Shown piece by piece: positions 36,801 to 51,644 of a DNA stretch of 64,000 bases (positions are counted from its first letter, which is position 1; every line of letters begins with the position of its first letter). The notes beneath the pieces were generated by a model. That model saw nothing but the letters and a program-made list of their open reading frames with translations, did not search any database and was not told the origin of the DNA. The DNA lies in the NCBI RefSeq assembly GCF_037975245.1, contig NC_092579.1, positions 27,579,666 to 27,643,665 on the forward strand, given 5' to 3'. A program made the translations under genes and the position numbers. This DNA is from Apostichopus japonicus. Taxonomy: Eukaryota; Echinodermata; Holothuroidea; Aspidochirotida; Stichopodidae.

Positions 36801-39800
36801 TTTATCAGAATTTACGAAACGGTTTATTTGTACAGTTGAGAAATCATCATCAATCCCAGGCAGGACAGCTGTACATAATAAGTTTTCCAAGGATTTACAC
36901 TGTGCCCCCCTGATCTTGGAAAAATGTCAGTTCTAAGTAATCCTGGTACCTGGCACTGCCAGAAAGGAATATAGGGGTCAAAAGGTGGATTGATACCACC
37001 TTAGAGGCTTAGACTTGCTGAAAGCATCTTTAGGGTCTATTTACTGTTCCTGGAACTCTGAGTAGGCTATGAGTCTTTCAATTGCCAGTGTTGGAAATAT
37101 TGTTACTTTGTTGCAATAGCTATTATGTAAATACTTAAAGTCATTGTCAGATAGTATTAACAAGCAGTGATAACAATTTGTCATATGCTTGCCCCATTGG
37201 GAGTTTTTTTTTCTTCGAATGGCTCTCATTGGTGCAAAGCTGGATTTTTTCCTGGGAATTAATAGATTTCTAAGGTGACTTATGTAAAATCATGAAACTT
37301 TCGTAAGGATGATCTCGCACTCTGAGTCACCTAGAGGAAAGAGGAGAAAGAGAAACAGAGAGAAAAAGAAGAAAAAGAGGAAAGAAAATATCAAATTGAA
37401 TATGAAATAGAAAATTTCATCTTGTGATATTCTCCCTTTCATGTTCACTTTAGACATGTATGTATTTTAGATCCTCCTGCAAGCAGGAACTCGCGATATA
37501 CCTGAATAAACAGTTTTTACAGTTGTCTGGTAATGTTGGATCATAGTTTCAGCCTTTCAGGTGATCTACCCATTGTTGTTAATTGTTTCAGAACTGTTAG
37601 TAATGATTGACTTTAACCCAGGTTACATCTCCCACCTTAAAGGGTGTGAAGACTCGCGCACAAAGAAACTGTCTCTTGCCGGTAATCGACCTAGTTTCGA
37701 ATGAGGTGTAACAGAAGTGTTAGACACCACCATTGATCCCAGAAAATACACACACAGCTTGCTACCATCGGTAATTAGACACAAGTGTACAGTCAGTACA
37801 TACAGCTGCGGTCAATACCCTCAACACAGTGTACATTGCAGCGACGGACATCTCAGGTCTAGATAAAAGATAACAAGGTGTCACGTTTCATTACTGTCTG
37901 CGACAAGAAGAAAACTTCACTTGCAAGCAACGGAAAGTTAACTTTTTCAGAGCGCAGCACGCGGTTTAAGTTCTCGGAACAGATAACCCATGGTTTTCCC
38001 CTTTCTCCCCTTCCCTGTACAGTCCTTGAATGAGTGAATATCCTATTCAGGAAGCTCTCCATGTAACCAGATTGTTTTATTTGGACATTAATCTTTTCAC
38101 CTCCAGACTTCCAAAATTACTTTCAGAAATACTGTGGCCCTTTCTCCTTTTCCACTTCAACTGCTCATGAATTCTTGATCCTAATCAGACATCTCTATTG
38201 CTTTAAAGAACGTTTCTCTATTCAGATGGAATTGATAATCGATTTGCTTTTTTATCTCTTCGCCACCAGACTTCGGAAAGTACTTTCAATGAATACGACG
38301 ACAGCGTGTTGACTGACATGAGCGAAGATTCATCGCCGTCTCTCCTCATCAATGAAGTGTTCCCGTCATCATCCTCATCATCACTGGAATCCCAACAGAA
38401 GAAGAAGAAGATATCGTCCTCCTCCTCATCATCGGATCATCACGGTCGTAGTCGTCGAATCGAGATGGACGAAAACGTTTTAGAGGAGAAGACTAACCAG
38501 TGAGTGGAGCCGTAGATTTACTCTCGTAATCTTTTAAGTGTTTTGCCTAGAGGGCTCTCGAGTAGGTCTGGTCTGGTCAGGTACTCTCTCTGTCCGTGCC
38601 TGGGAGGAAAATGTTTATGATTTCTGAAAAGAAAGAGGAAGCCTGACAGACCTGAGACTTGACTTTAAGGCGTTGGTTAGCTTAACATAATTGAGGAATT
38701 ATGTGTGTAAAACAGGAAGTATGCCTGTAGGTAAATTCTAATTTTCACCAACATTTATTTAATGACCTCTGAATATTAGATCTTTTCCACGATGGAGAAA
38801 GACTGAAAATGTGCAAACTTTGTTTCGCAATAAGTGGAATTTTGCTTCAAAATTGTAACTTTGTTAATTTAGTTATAAACAGTTTGGAAAGAGTGTTTGC
38901 TATTGGTGTAATTGTCACACACATGTATGGCAAAACTAGGTCACCAGTTTTTCACCAGGTGGGTGGGGTGCTGAGAGGAGTAGGAATGGGGAGGTGAAGT
39001 TGGAGGGGGGAGAAGGGGTTAAATAATGATAGTTGTACTTTTAAGCCTCATACTGTAACCTCTTATAGTGATAATAAAATTACTCACTAATTTCAATGCA
39101 TAATTTACCACTTAAACTTTAGGGGAGGGGGAGACAGGCGAGGAGGAGGGAGGGGGGAGAGTAGGCAGTTTGGCAACATTTTACAGGATTCTCTTAAAAC
39201 TTTGAAACTTACTACTGATTACCAAGGGAAGTCATCTGAATGATCGGCAGGGTGTGGAATCTTTGTTATCCTAAAGAGCATTATCGACCTAGATCTCGAA
39301 AAGGCTCTTGTGAATTCTTGTCATTACAGTATCTCATTTGATCAGCCATTAGTACTGAGCATTTTATGATCCTTAGATGTTACTTTCCAAGGGCTTTAGA
39401 AGATTGTCCCTACAGGATGGATTCAAGCAACACAAGGCGGGGGAAACAAAAACAAAAGTTATACATAGTTTTAATCACCAGATCTCCTAGAGTCTTCCTG
39501 TTTTTAATGTCAGAAAATAACTTTTCCAAGTCTCAAGAGTTTTGGCGTAGACTAATTTTGGCTTTCTAGTACCGTGCCTCTTGAAAACAGGATACAATTC
39601 TCTGGTCAACAATTGATGATTAAATCTTGTATAAAGTACAAAAAGCAGAGAAAGAAAGAAGGGGAAAGAGACTGTGTGCCTGTTATTTTCCGATAGTCGA
39701 AGTAGTCTTCAGCGAGTTTTAAAAAGAACATTTATTTACTTCTTTGCTGATACACTTTGATCACCATAGTAACCTACATCATTTTCATTAAGGGTCCTCA

Positions 39801-42800
39801 CTTACTGTACCTGTCCCCTCATAGCAGTTGCACTATATCCTTGTATAGCTTTTGTAGCTCACTTTTGTTGCAACATGTTCTTGAAATTGAAAGAAAAATA
39901 CAAAACAGGTTCAGTGCAGACTTTTAGTTAGTGCTAGTATACAATGGCATGAGTATGTATGTGTACAAGTACAGTAGGATTGCCATAACTTGTATGAATG
40001 AGTGAGTATGAGTGCAAAATTCCATACTCACGTATGAGTACTTACGCTTGCAGCAGTGTATATTCTAGATTTCAAATGTCCTGAGTATGAGTTGAAATCC
40101 ATGAAGATGAGTATGAGTATGAGCAGCTATGGTAGAGTAGGAGAATGGACTCAGTGCAAGTCTAGCTCAGGGTGAACTAGAAGTAATGGTGAAATTGGTA
40201 CACATGTATATATATAGATGGTTGCATTACATACATACCTGAATGAACACAACCACAACTGGATAGTTTACTGCCCTCAATAACTTACCTGTCTCCTCAC
40301 AACAAAAGCACACTTGCTATACTGTGTTTATAGCACCTGGTGAACATCACTCGGGGAATGGCCCATTCCAGTCTACCCTCCTCCTCATTCTACTGTCCTA
40401 AGGTGTATGGCGCACATAGCAAGTGTAGAAATTCAGATCTACAAAGATTTTTTCACTTTTCAGTGTCCTGACCCCATACAGGTCTGTTGGGGGTATTCTT
40501 CATACCAATAACTGTGAAGGTTCTTTTCAACCCAAAACTGGCCAAGAGGACAAATAGGCTTATAGTAAGTCAAACCAGACAATAGCAATAATATCCCTAA
40601 CTCTGTCGAGACTTACAATGCAAAGAAGGCTCGGCCTATAGGAACAATAATTTGAGATTCTCGCAATATGCCTCGATAGGCTACAGTACAGTATGTTCTG
40701 GTTCGGTCAGAAGGGAATGTTGGCGTGTCTGAAGGTTTAGTTTGTGTCGTGCATTTGTGACATTTATGGGAATTAACTTACTTTGTAATGCATGAAGTAT
40801 ATTTTAATACATTGCAGTGAATGTCACAATGCTGCACAAACTATGAAGTTGGTTGTTTCAGTGGCCATTTTTCAGAGAGCCACCACTGTTAGTATGTCAG
40901 GTTTATTCAGATCTCCAGATTTAGGACATGTATCCTGAGTTATATCTACAGTACCTGTGAGTTTTTTGTGCAAGTGCCCAGCTGGTTACAACTGGACAAG
41001 ATAGTGGTGGACAAGGTTATATTCAAAAATACTCAAGAGGATCAGTATCTTTTAATCAATAAGAACAGGTGGTTTGGGTTTGTCCTAAATAGACAACATA
41101 TCCGGAAGTACTCTATATTTGAAGTAAAATTCTTTGGCCATTTATGTGAACTTGTTTGAACTATTGAGTGTGTTTCTGTGAGTTTTGGTCTAAGTGGAAG
41201 CATCCTACCAGGTAAACAGCTTGACAAGATTGTTTTCAAGTATCCGAAAGGATCGATCGGTATAGTAAATTTGTACAGAATACACAGGTGTTTGGTTTGT
41301 GAAGTAGAAAGATTATAACTAGCAGTTTATATGAAGATAAAACCTTGGCCTTATGCGGACTCGTTAACCTTGGGTTTATTTGAACTTGTTAACCTTGGGT
41401 TTAGGTGAACTGGTTAAAAATTTTCAGTGTATGTCTGTGAGTTTTGGGTCAAGTGGTGAAGCAAGCTATACCATGCTACAGCTGGACAGGATTGTTTTTA
41501 AATATTTGAGGGCCCATTGCTGTTAATAGTAAAAGTACACACACATATTTGTCTTGTGAAGAAGAAATAATAGTAAACTAGCAGTCTATAATTTGAAGGT
41601 AAATACCTGGTCATATGAACTTGCTTGAACTTTTGAGTGTATTTGGAGCAGCATTGCTTATTAATAATATTGTTTCATCATAATATTAATAATATTATAA
41701 CAATAACCAGTCTCGAAGGATGTTGATTTAATATTGCTACACAGCCACTGGTGCATGTTACAAAAAGTGACTGGCTAGAAGTTAAGACCATTTCTGGTGC
41801 AAAAGCTGCCCATTGATTGCCCGTGGATGCAGAAACCACCCCCATCCCAACCACTCCCATCCCAACCACCCCCATCCCAACCACCCCCATCCCAGCTGAC
41901 TACCTGCCTTCAGCCGGCTTTAAACCCTCAATCTACTACCATTTTGCCTTTATCCACTGGACAATCGTTGCACTTGGTCTGTATTTGTTACCATTAGCTT
42001 TGCTGAATTATAAACTGCTTATTCCAGAAAGATGGTTAACATCATAATATCATGTCTGAAAGAAGAAAAGACGACAAGTTTTGCATTAATATTTTGCAAT
42101 AACCAACATCCAACAAATTTCTCTCTCCAGTATGAATGGCGACCCGTCGCCAACTGACGAACATACTAGCCCGTTGAAACTGAATGGTGAAGAGCAATAT
42201 GAAGACTATGGAGAAAATGATGTAGGAATCGAAATAGATGTACAAGACCTGTCCAGTGCCTTGGATACAACAGAGGCTGTCAACGGCCAATCACCTTCCA
42301 ACAGGTAAAAATATTTATCATATCTACCATATTTATTCATCTGTGTTTATATGTTTTGTCATTATCTAACATACAAGTTTGTATTCTCATAGAATCATTC
42401 TTAAATTAGTTATCCCACGTTGAATACAAGCATTAAAATCTCAGATACTACATAAACATGCTTGGACTAACGTTGTTGAAGTCCAAACAGGTGTCTATTC
42501 CAGGAAGTTCCTATGCAGTGTTAACTTGATAAAACCTAGATGCTGAAAGTTACTACATGATAGGGTAGCCACATAAATACATGTGGAATAAAATAAGATG
42601 AATAAGAGTCTATTTTTATCCAGGTATCTACGGCATGTAAATGCTAAACGTTGTGGAGCCCAATCCCTTTGAGATTAATTACATTTAATTCTTTCCTGCA
42701 GTACTAGTACTCAGTGTACATTTGTTAATGTACTATTTCCATGTTAGTGAAGTGGGATGGCTAGCACATATATCCCATGAACAGCATTAGCGGCTTTCTT

Positions 42801-45800
42801 ACTGGTACAGGCTTGAAACATAGTATTTAATTATCACTGGCGTTTTTGCAGTTCCTCATTATTTTACACTTAACTGTAGTGTTACAATGAACTTCACAAT
42901 TTTTCTTGTTTCAAAAAGCTTACCTGCACTGTTACTTGTAATCCTCTTCAAGTGGTTGAATCTGATCAAAGAGTAACCTTACCGAATGTCACAGACTTAA
43001 TTGACTCGCCCTTGACTATGCTCATCGCCCCCCACCCCTCCCCCATCAGGGCCTTCCTCCAATTTGATTAACAGAAAAAGTACAAAACACTGCTTCAGTT
43101 GTCTGGGGAAGCAGCAGCTCTATGGCTTCCTGTCAGGTCTGAAGGCGATTTGTCTAGCCGAAGGTGTCGTTAATGTTTTACTTATATGTGATTGTGTTCA
43201 GAGGAAGAGAAACAAATGCCAGTTGATTTTATCTACAGGAGGTCGTTAGATATGTATGTAGGAAGGAAGCAGTTCTCATTAGTTTGTATGTATAAAAAGT
43301 GAACAAAGCAATCAATATCTCATTATGCCATTAGGCTGTCCTATTGCTTCAGATCGTCACATCGTATTGTATTGTATCGTAGTTTCACAGAAAATAAAGG
43401 AAAGAAAAGAGATCGTCTTCTAGTTGTTGAAAGCAACAATTTTTGTTATGAATCTGAAGATCTTTTGCCATTTCCGAATCTGATTCAAATGTTGTTGTAT
43501 CGTAATTGTTTTAATTTTGCATAGATAATTTTTTGTTCTTTATTGTGAAGTTTCATTTTTTTCCAGTCCGTAGAGCAAATAGCTTTTTTGTACTTGCAAA
43601 AATAAAGGGGGGGGGATTGTGTCTGGGCATGGTGGGTTGGATCTAAATTTGTTTGGGACATACTTGTTGATTACAGTATTCAATATTTGGGGATCTTAAA
43701 CCATGCAAATTCACTTTCCACTATAGTCATACAGTTTGTGGTAGTTTCTTCATATAGCATGCTCTTTGTATACTAAAACTAACAGATTCAACCTGTGGTG
43801 TACAGGTATGGTTCCAAGATTTTAAAATGGATGGGGTGTGGCTGATTCATATGCAGGGGGATCTGGGGATCCCCCAGAGAATTGTAGATGTGAAATGGTG
43901 CATTCTGGGGCATATTATGTAGATTGGGTCTATACACAATGTTGTGCTGACAACTACTTACATTTTTTTGTATGTTTGTATGGAGTTGAAAGCTGTTTGT
44001 GGGTGAGTTGTTACTCATGACCATTGTTACTATCACAAATCTACATTATCTATTTATTTATTCCAGGCAGTAGAAATATAAAATTGATAAAGAGGAGTCA
44101 TAAAATATACATGTTAACAGGAAGATTAACTGATATGAAAGGTAGAAAAAGTTAAGGTGATAGGATATCATATTTAACATACATCTACACATACAAAACA
44201 TTGATAAAAATGATGATGGTTGCTGTTTGCTTTTGAGGCCGATTGAGACTAGTATTATCTAGACTAAAATCATACTATATTTGATACTGATTCTTCACGA
44301 TCAATCTTTGACCAAATGCATGCATGAGCACCTTTATTAAAAACAACCCAATATGCTGCTTTTCAAATCCCTTTAGTGACAAAACTGCCAACCCCCTCCT
44401 CACCCCCACCCCATCTCAAAGCTTATCCTTGCTTTAATTCCAGCATAGCAGTTTGCTCAAAGCATGATGTTATCTTTTGCTTTAAGTTAGATGTACTGTA
44501 TATGAAAGGCACTTACAGTGTATACATATATGGCTACAGTACATCCACATAACTATGCAGCCCTCGTAATGGTTTTAAGAAGTTCCGAATTGGAAAGTTA
44601 CTGGTATTAACATAAAACCATATGTTTGAACTTACAAATTCCACCTTCACACCTTTCGATGCAATATGTATCAGACTTTATATAATGGAGGCATCAACTT
44701 CCTTGTGTGCGTGTGTGTGCATGTTTTTAGATATGCTTGTGATCAGACAGACACCTATTAATATGGTGTCTGTTTTGCAAGAAACTGCACCAGTAAGGGG
44801 CCCTTTGAAGTTTGTTTTGTGTGTTGAGCTTGCTGCAATCTGCCGTGACATTTTCAAACCATTCATGAAAGGAAAGACCACATACCTGAAAGCACAATAG
44901 TTCGTTGTACCAGACATGTAGTACTTGGGTTTTTACTCTTACTCTAGTACATTTTCATAAGCTGTATTCAGGACTTTGTACTCGTACAGTGTCGGCGAAA
45001 TCTAGTTTCATGGTACTCCTACTCCTACTCGGGGCTTTGTAGTTTGTTCTCATACACATACTGGGGACTTTGTACTCAGGATTTTGTACTCGTACTACTA
45101 CTTATGGACTTGTACTCGTACTGGGGACTCTGTACTCAGGGCTTTGTACTCATACTCCAACTTGTGGGTTTGTACTCATAGTGGGGGCTTTTTACTCCAA
45201 CTTTTGGATGTGGACTCGTACTGGGGACTTTGTAAGTACTCCTACATGGGGATTTGTACTCATAGTGGGGACTTCGTACTCATACTGGGGACATTGTACT
45301 CATACTCAGGACTTTGTATTTGTACTTGGGACTCTTTACTCCTACTTGGGGAATTGGACTCTCACTGGGGACTTAGTACTCATACTCAGGACTTTGTACT
45401 CACATTCCAAGTCTGCTTAAATCAATCAAAGCCACAGGAGTAGTGATGAAAATAACCACAAGAATTGCAGATGGAAAAGAAAAAAATTAAATTTGTTGGA
45501 CACAGCAGTATTAATTTGGTCAAGATTTGCTAATTAGGAGCAGACATCTGCTTGTAGGCATATAGATCTCTGAGCTATGTGTGAATATTACATGATGCAC
45601 AATAGGGTTGGGCGATATATCGAAAATTATTATTATCGCGATAATTTTTTTTCAAGACGATATTTTTTGAGGATTGAACAAATGACGATAATTTCTTGTG
45701 AAAGAAATTTGAAATAAGTGTGGATAAAAATGCGATTATCCTTTCTCCGTTTTATGTGTAAATGTTTATTCTAGCATTCCATGGTTAAGAAAGTTGAAAC

Positions 45801-48800
45801 AAAATAAAGTTTATCAACTTCATTTACTGACTTTTGAACTTCGTAAAAAACCCGTCCTTTACAACATTAACTGTATAAAAAACCTCGAAAATCAGTAGAG
45901 AAATTACCAAATGTGCACGAACATTAAGTTGGTACACCTTTCAAATTTTACGAAAGATCGAGCAAAATACTTTCGAAAAATTCACGCGAAACTGGCATAT
46001 CGTGCTAAATGCAACAAATGTCATGTAAACAAGGCTCTAGTACACCCATTTATGAATAAACCATACGACCACATCTGCTGTTAAGCGGGGGAAAGAGAAA
46101 GTATTTTCTAGAATTTCCACAAAAAAAGGAAAAAAAATATCCTACCATAGTTAGGAGTATAGTACATAGCCTAACCACTTCGTTGGTTACGAATCTCACG
46201 TAACAACAAAAACACAACTAATTGTATTTTGCGAAGTTGACGTTTTCTACAAGGACATGGAAACAATATTTAGCATTTAGTTAATAATGCCAAATGGCCT
46301 AAAACATGGGATTGCAAGATATACTTTCATAAAGATGGCCATACTGTAGCCACTGGGGCCTTGATATCGTGCTGTCTGTATGGTATAGACTGTGCCTCGT
46401 GTATCATGGGGAACATATTGTTTTGTTCATGCGGATGAGTCGGTTGGCTTGAGGTGTGTTTTTACCTCCATGGTTTTACCTACCTTAATGTTACGGGGAT
46501 ATAAATTTTCTTAAACGTCTAAAATAATATTTTGCATAACTTTACAGATCCTTTACTGACTGACCTAATTAATTCTAGAGTGGAGTCAAAATAGTTTACT
46601 CCATAAAAAGTTTTTTGGACACGTGCCAAAAATGTTAACAAACAGGTGTTAGGGGGGTTGTTTGGCAATTTACCTGGGAAAATCCGCAGCACATGTACAG
46701 TAGCCTACCGTGATATTTAAGTAGGGGTAAACACTGCAGTTAACTTGTAAACTGATGTACGTATAGCGCACGCTGTTCATTGTTAGGCAGTCTAGAAATG
46801 GGGCTTTGTCGAACACAGTTTCTTTCATAATATCGTCAGTTTTGTAAGTTAAACTTTTTAAAGATTGTAAGACAGATTAAATCTCTTTTCATTTTATCAC
46901 ATAATATAGCTACTCTAACTTGTCATTTTCAAATTTTCATCAGTTTCGTGACAATTTATATTCAAAAAGTTGTTAGTATTTTGAATCCTCAACTGCGAGT
47001 TTGTTATCGCCAGACACGCAAAAATACTAAAATTTTCCGGGGCCTTCGCCCCTGGACCCCGCACAAGGGGTTCCATCCCTTAACCCCACTGGGGCCCTAA
47101 GGCGGGCCCCTTGACCCCACGCCATTATGCTCGCACGCAACAGGGGTTGGTGTGTTCGCTGCGCGAAAACACCGGTGGTAAATCGGCAGTTGTTTTTAGT
47201 GTGTTTGCGAACACACTAAAAACAACAAGGAAAAATTATCGTAATTATCGAAATATCGCGATAATTTTTGAACTATTTATCGTGACGTTAAAAAGCAAAT
47301 ATCGCCCAACCCTAATGCACAATTACAACTCTAAAGCAAAATTCAGGCTTCTATGAGTAAGGGAGACTACCAGACGTTTTTGAAATGATCACAGTTTTGT
47401 TGTTGTTTTTTTGGGGAGGGAAGGGGACATCAGTGAAGGGGACGGGACACCAGTGAAAGGGAGGGGCCATCATGGAAGGGGAGGGACATCATGGAAGGGG
47501 AGGGGACATCGGTAAAGGGAAGGGGACATGGAATGGGAGGGGACATGGGATGGGAGGGGACATCAGCAAAGGGGTGGAGACACCAGTTAAGGAGAGGATA
47601 CATTGGTGAAGGGGAGGGGTCAGCAGTGAAGGGACTGTGTTAAACTAGATCAAGGAAAGTACATCATGTGGGCCAATGTTTTACCCAAATTTTCAAGTTT
47701 GTAGTTAACACTAATTCATCCTGGACAAAACCTGATATTAAAATGTTGGCCCCGAAATGCCAGTTAAATTTGCATTTTGAATTTTGTTTAAGGTCAGATA
47801 GTGTCATACTGTTGATATCAAGAAATATTAATGCAAATTAATGAAACACGTAGTTGTAGATTACCTCAACGTTGATGGTGTAGGGACATGTTTGAACACA
47901 ATCGTGAATTTTTAATTTTTTACTATTATTGTTATTATTATTCATCCCTGTCTTCCTTCTTTCCCATCATGCAGTTTTTCTTTCCCTAGCTGCCCAGGAA
48001 AGCTTTTCATATTAAAACGAGATGTCTGGTCCCAAGCTCACCAAGTATCTGGGTACAAAAAAATGCTCTTTCTTAATATTATGGTCTGTCATATCATGGA
48101 ATGGAGTCTTTAGTTAATAACACTGCACAGTGTCAATGTAGTTTTTCTTCTATATCACTGCGATTAGTTGCTCTATATTTGAAAAAGTGTGCTTTGAAAA
48201 TTGCAAGGGAAACAATATGTGTCATCTCTGTTTTTAATGGAGAAAAAAAGTGAAGTCCTTTGGGTTTGGTCAGTGAAGGACAGATAAAGATTCGGAGACA
48301 GAAGGGAGGTGGGAAGAGGGGCTGGTGGACCAGTAGTATGGACTACGTGTGGGGGAATTTTAGAGATAGTTCTCCTTAATTGCTATCGAAGGAAGGATAA
48401 AAAATGCATTTCCTCATTAATCCCATATTTGTAGCTGGAGGACCTTGAAATAAAATACAGGATGGGGTGGGTGGGGGGGGGGGAGAGGAGAGACTGGGTG
48501 TGAAAATTGGCTCAATTAATAAAGGCATTGAATATTTGCATTTTAAATTCTAACATAGTGTTTATACAAAATACAGTTTCTACTCCTTTCAACTACAAAT
48601 TTCCTTTAAAAAGCATAGCAATTGAGATTCTTGAAGGAAATGTGTCATCTGAAGCCATTATGTTTGGTACATTCTGAGAAAATCAAATAGGTGTGTGTTA
48701 TTCACTGCGACGACGATGACTGGGGGTCCGAAGGTCACATTTCTAGAGTTACGATGTTAGTCATGGTGATATTAGGACAAGATTATGAAATCGTTCTTTT

Positions 48801-51607
48801 GCATATTGACACAAACCATTTCCTTAATAAGATTGATCCTGCCATAAAAATATTTCCTGTTTTGAGCTGACACCTGTCACAAACACACAGTCCCTCAACA
48901 AGTTGAGCAAAACTTTGAGGGACATTTACAAAAAATCAGACAACAATTTTTCTGACTGATTGCAATGTATTACCTTTGTACACAATGAGGATTATAAGGT
49001 TTAATCAGGGAGGATAGGCTAATAACATTGATAGTGGTAACTTTTGTTCCTTGAAACTATTTTCAAAGCACACGATTTGTTTCATTTATATTGTAGTTGT
49101 ATGTGTGTGTGGGTGATTCAGCATTGTTACTGCAGTCTGCTGGTGTATATAGCACTGCATTATACAGCTTTTGTCCTAACTACAACACATGTAGAAAGTG
49201 TCACCATTCAGATATGGTGTCCTATGTCATATTGTCTGTTAGCCTTTTAACACAGGATTGCATGCTGGTTTCTGTCCTTGCCTGTATTCTCATTCAATTA
49301 TCTCTATATGTACAGTGTACTATCTATCACTGTACACTACTACAGTCTGATGATATCGGCTGTATGTACATATTCATTACAATAATCCATGCATGCATTG
49401 TCTGGTCTGCTTTTGTTTTAATATTTAACCGCAACTATGCATCTCATTGTCAGATATCATACTGTATATGTACACCATTTCCTCACACAGGTGAATAATT
49501 ATTCATCCAAACCCATGAAGCAAGCTTTTCGAGTTGAGATTATTCTTTTTTGTTGTTGTTTATGTTATCAATTAGTACAGAACTATTTAGTAACCATGTT
49601 AGTTAGGTTCACTTGCCCCCACGAGGGAATTGCGATATGTCACTGGACATAAAAGGCATCGAATATGCACTTGGACACAGTTCCAGTGTATTTTAAGAGG
49701 ACTGTGACTGAATGTGTATAATAACTACAAAGGGCTTTTGTACCCATGCTCTATGTGGGGTGGGTGGTCTTTCTTAAAAAAAATATCAAATTGTCTTTTG
49801 TCTTTTTATCATATAATTAGCTTTATCATGTATAATTTTCAACTTATGTGACCTTTAAATGGAAATAAGACAAAGGCTTCTAAGTTTTGTCTGTAACTGA
49901 TATATGTAACATTTAACATTTCTTCTGCAATCTCCTTGCTACCTACTGTAATATGTTTCCATCAATTCCTACTTGTTTCGTCGCAAACATGCCAGTCAAC
50001 TTTCAAAGCAATTCAAAGCATATGTAGTACAGACATTCCCACCCTACTCAAGTTGCGATGCCTTCCTCATCCATTCAATGCCCCCCATATCCATCTCAAA
50101 CCCACCCAAATCCCTGGCGATCTCACCCCCCCCCCCCCCCCCCCCGCATCTCAACTCAACCCAAGTACTGTAATTAACCTTCCCAATTTGTCCTGAAAAT
50201 GCTACAAAATGACTCTGAATAAATGACTATTTGCATAAGATAATTTCATGTTGTACTTTGACTCTGTAGTACTATATAGTATGTAGAATTCCATACATGT
50301 ATACTGAATGTAAGAAATATGTATACATCATAGTCACCTGGTAACCTATTTTCTGTTAATAATAGGCATGCAGCAAAGAATGCTTTAACCCCTTTAGTGT
50401 AGCAGTTCACTGTTGTGTAATATAAGGGCATATGGGGTGAATGTGTGTGTATTTGTGTATAGGTTGATAGTGTACAGTACCATATAGTAACAGATAAATG
50501 CCACTTACAGATCAGCTACTGTGCAATCATTGTAAAAACTGGATAGAACAATTTGTACAATGTTTGTTTAATTGTTCGCACAAAATTCTCAAGATACAGG
50601 AATTTTTTGTCACTTTTAGCTTTGTGGGTGTGTAGTTACTAGCTAGTTCAGTGAACAAAGTTAAGCTATGCAGTAATTTCTTTGTCATGCCAAAGTATCA
50701 AATCATATGGGCTGTAAGTGGGACATGGGGATCGAGTGGCACAGGATGGTAAAGTATTCAATCATATAGGGTGTAAGTGGGACAAAGGTGGGAGAGGGGA
50801 ATCAAGTGGGACCGGGGATGCCAAACTATTCAATCATATAGTGTGTAAGTGGGACGCAGTTGGGGGAGGGGGATTGAGTGGGACGGGGGATGCCAAATTA
50901 TTCAATCATATAGGGTGTAAGTGGAACACAATTGGGGGAAGGGAATTGAGTGGGACTGGGATGCCAAAGAATTGAGTCATGTTGGGTTTAAGTGGGACAA
51001 AGATGGGGAGGGGGATTGAGTGGGACCGGGGATGCCAAATTATTCAATCATATAGGGTGTAAGTGGAACACAGTTGGGGGAGGGGAATTGAGTGGGACTG
51101 GGATGCCAAAGAATTGAGTCATGTTGGGTTTAAGTGGGACAAGATGGGGGTGGGGATTGTATGGGACAAGGGATGCCAAACTACGATTATACCTGTAAGT
51201 GGGACAAAGTTGAGAGGATTGAGTGGAATGGGAATGCCAAAGTATTGAATCATGTAGGGTATATGTGGGACAAAGGTGGGCTGGGCAATTGAGTGGTTTG
51301 GGGGATGTTGGGGATGGAGGAAGTTTTTCATCCACAGGCAATCGGCTGTTATCCCAGAATAATATGACAGGAGGGCCCCCCCACCCAAAAATGAGAAATG
51401 TCGCAATAGAATAATTTCACAGTTGAAAGGCTAAGTCCAATCAACAATGAGATAGCTAATTTAGGAATTCTTTGTACTTTACACACACACACAGTGTTAA
51501 TTTACTATTTGATGTGTATGCAATATAGAGTATGTCAGTTTTTATATCTATGAACACACACAAACACATGTATGTATACACACATATGTGTATATAAATA
51601 TATATAC

Positions 51608-51644
<37 letters not shown>

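Larger units (their letters stand above)
26627..38269 (+). other. Rab11-FIP intron 3
   Basis: An 11.6-kb intron. It contains two inverted-repeat elements (28.5 and 31.7 kb), a short tandem duplication (32.2 kb), G/C runs (26660, 31172, 33062, 33245, 33389, 35831 and 36049) and a TAG triplet repeat near 35250. No coding exon recognised. Confidence 0.6.
38500..42130 (+). other. Rab11-FIP intron 4
   Basis: It holds G-rich tracts near 39000 and 39130, a GTATGA-type degenerate repeat (39.94-40.13 kb), a partial copy of the inverted-repeat end seen at 58.4 kb (40285-40302), and a 15-bp minisatellite (41.83 kb). Confidence 0.6.

Noticed and set aside
45070-45443. Two overlapping open frames of 116 and 119 codons
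   Set aside because: They translate a degenerate TACTC-type array; open in two frames at once because the repeat lacks stops.
45603-47314. Retroviral or LTR element
   Set aside because: The ends are inverted rather than direct repeats, with an 8-bp TSD and no gag/pol similarity; a DNA transposon fits.
49097-49498. Longest open frame in the window (133 codons, +)
   Set aside because: Rich in Cys, Leu and Ile with no recognisable domain, no splice context, and inside a long intron; a chance frame is the simpler reading.
50718-51414. Repeated short proteins on both strands
   Set aside because: They follow the units of the roughly 70-bp minisatellite; no other coding evidence.
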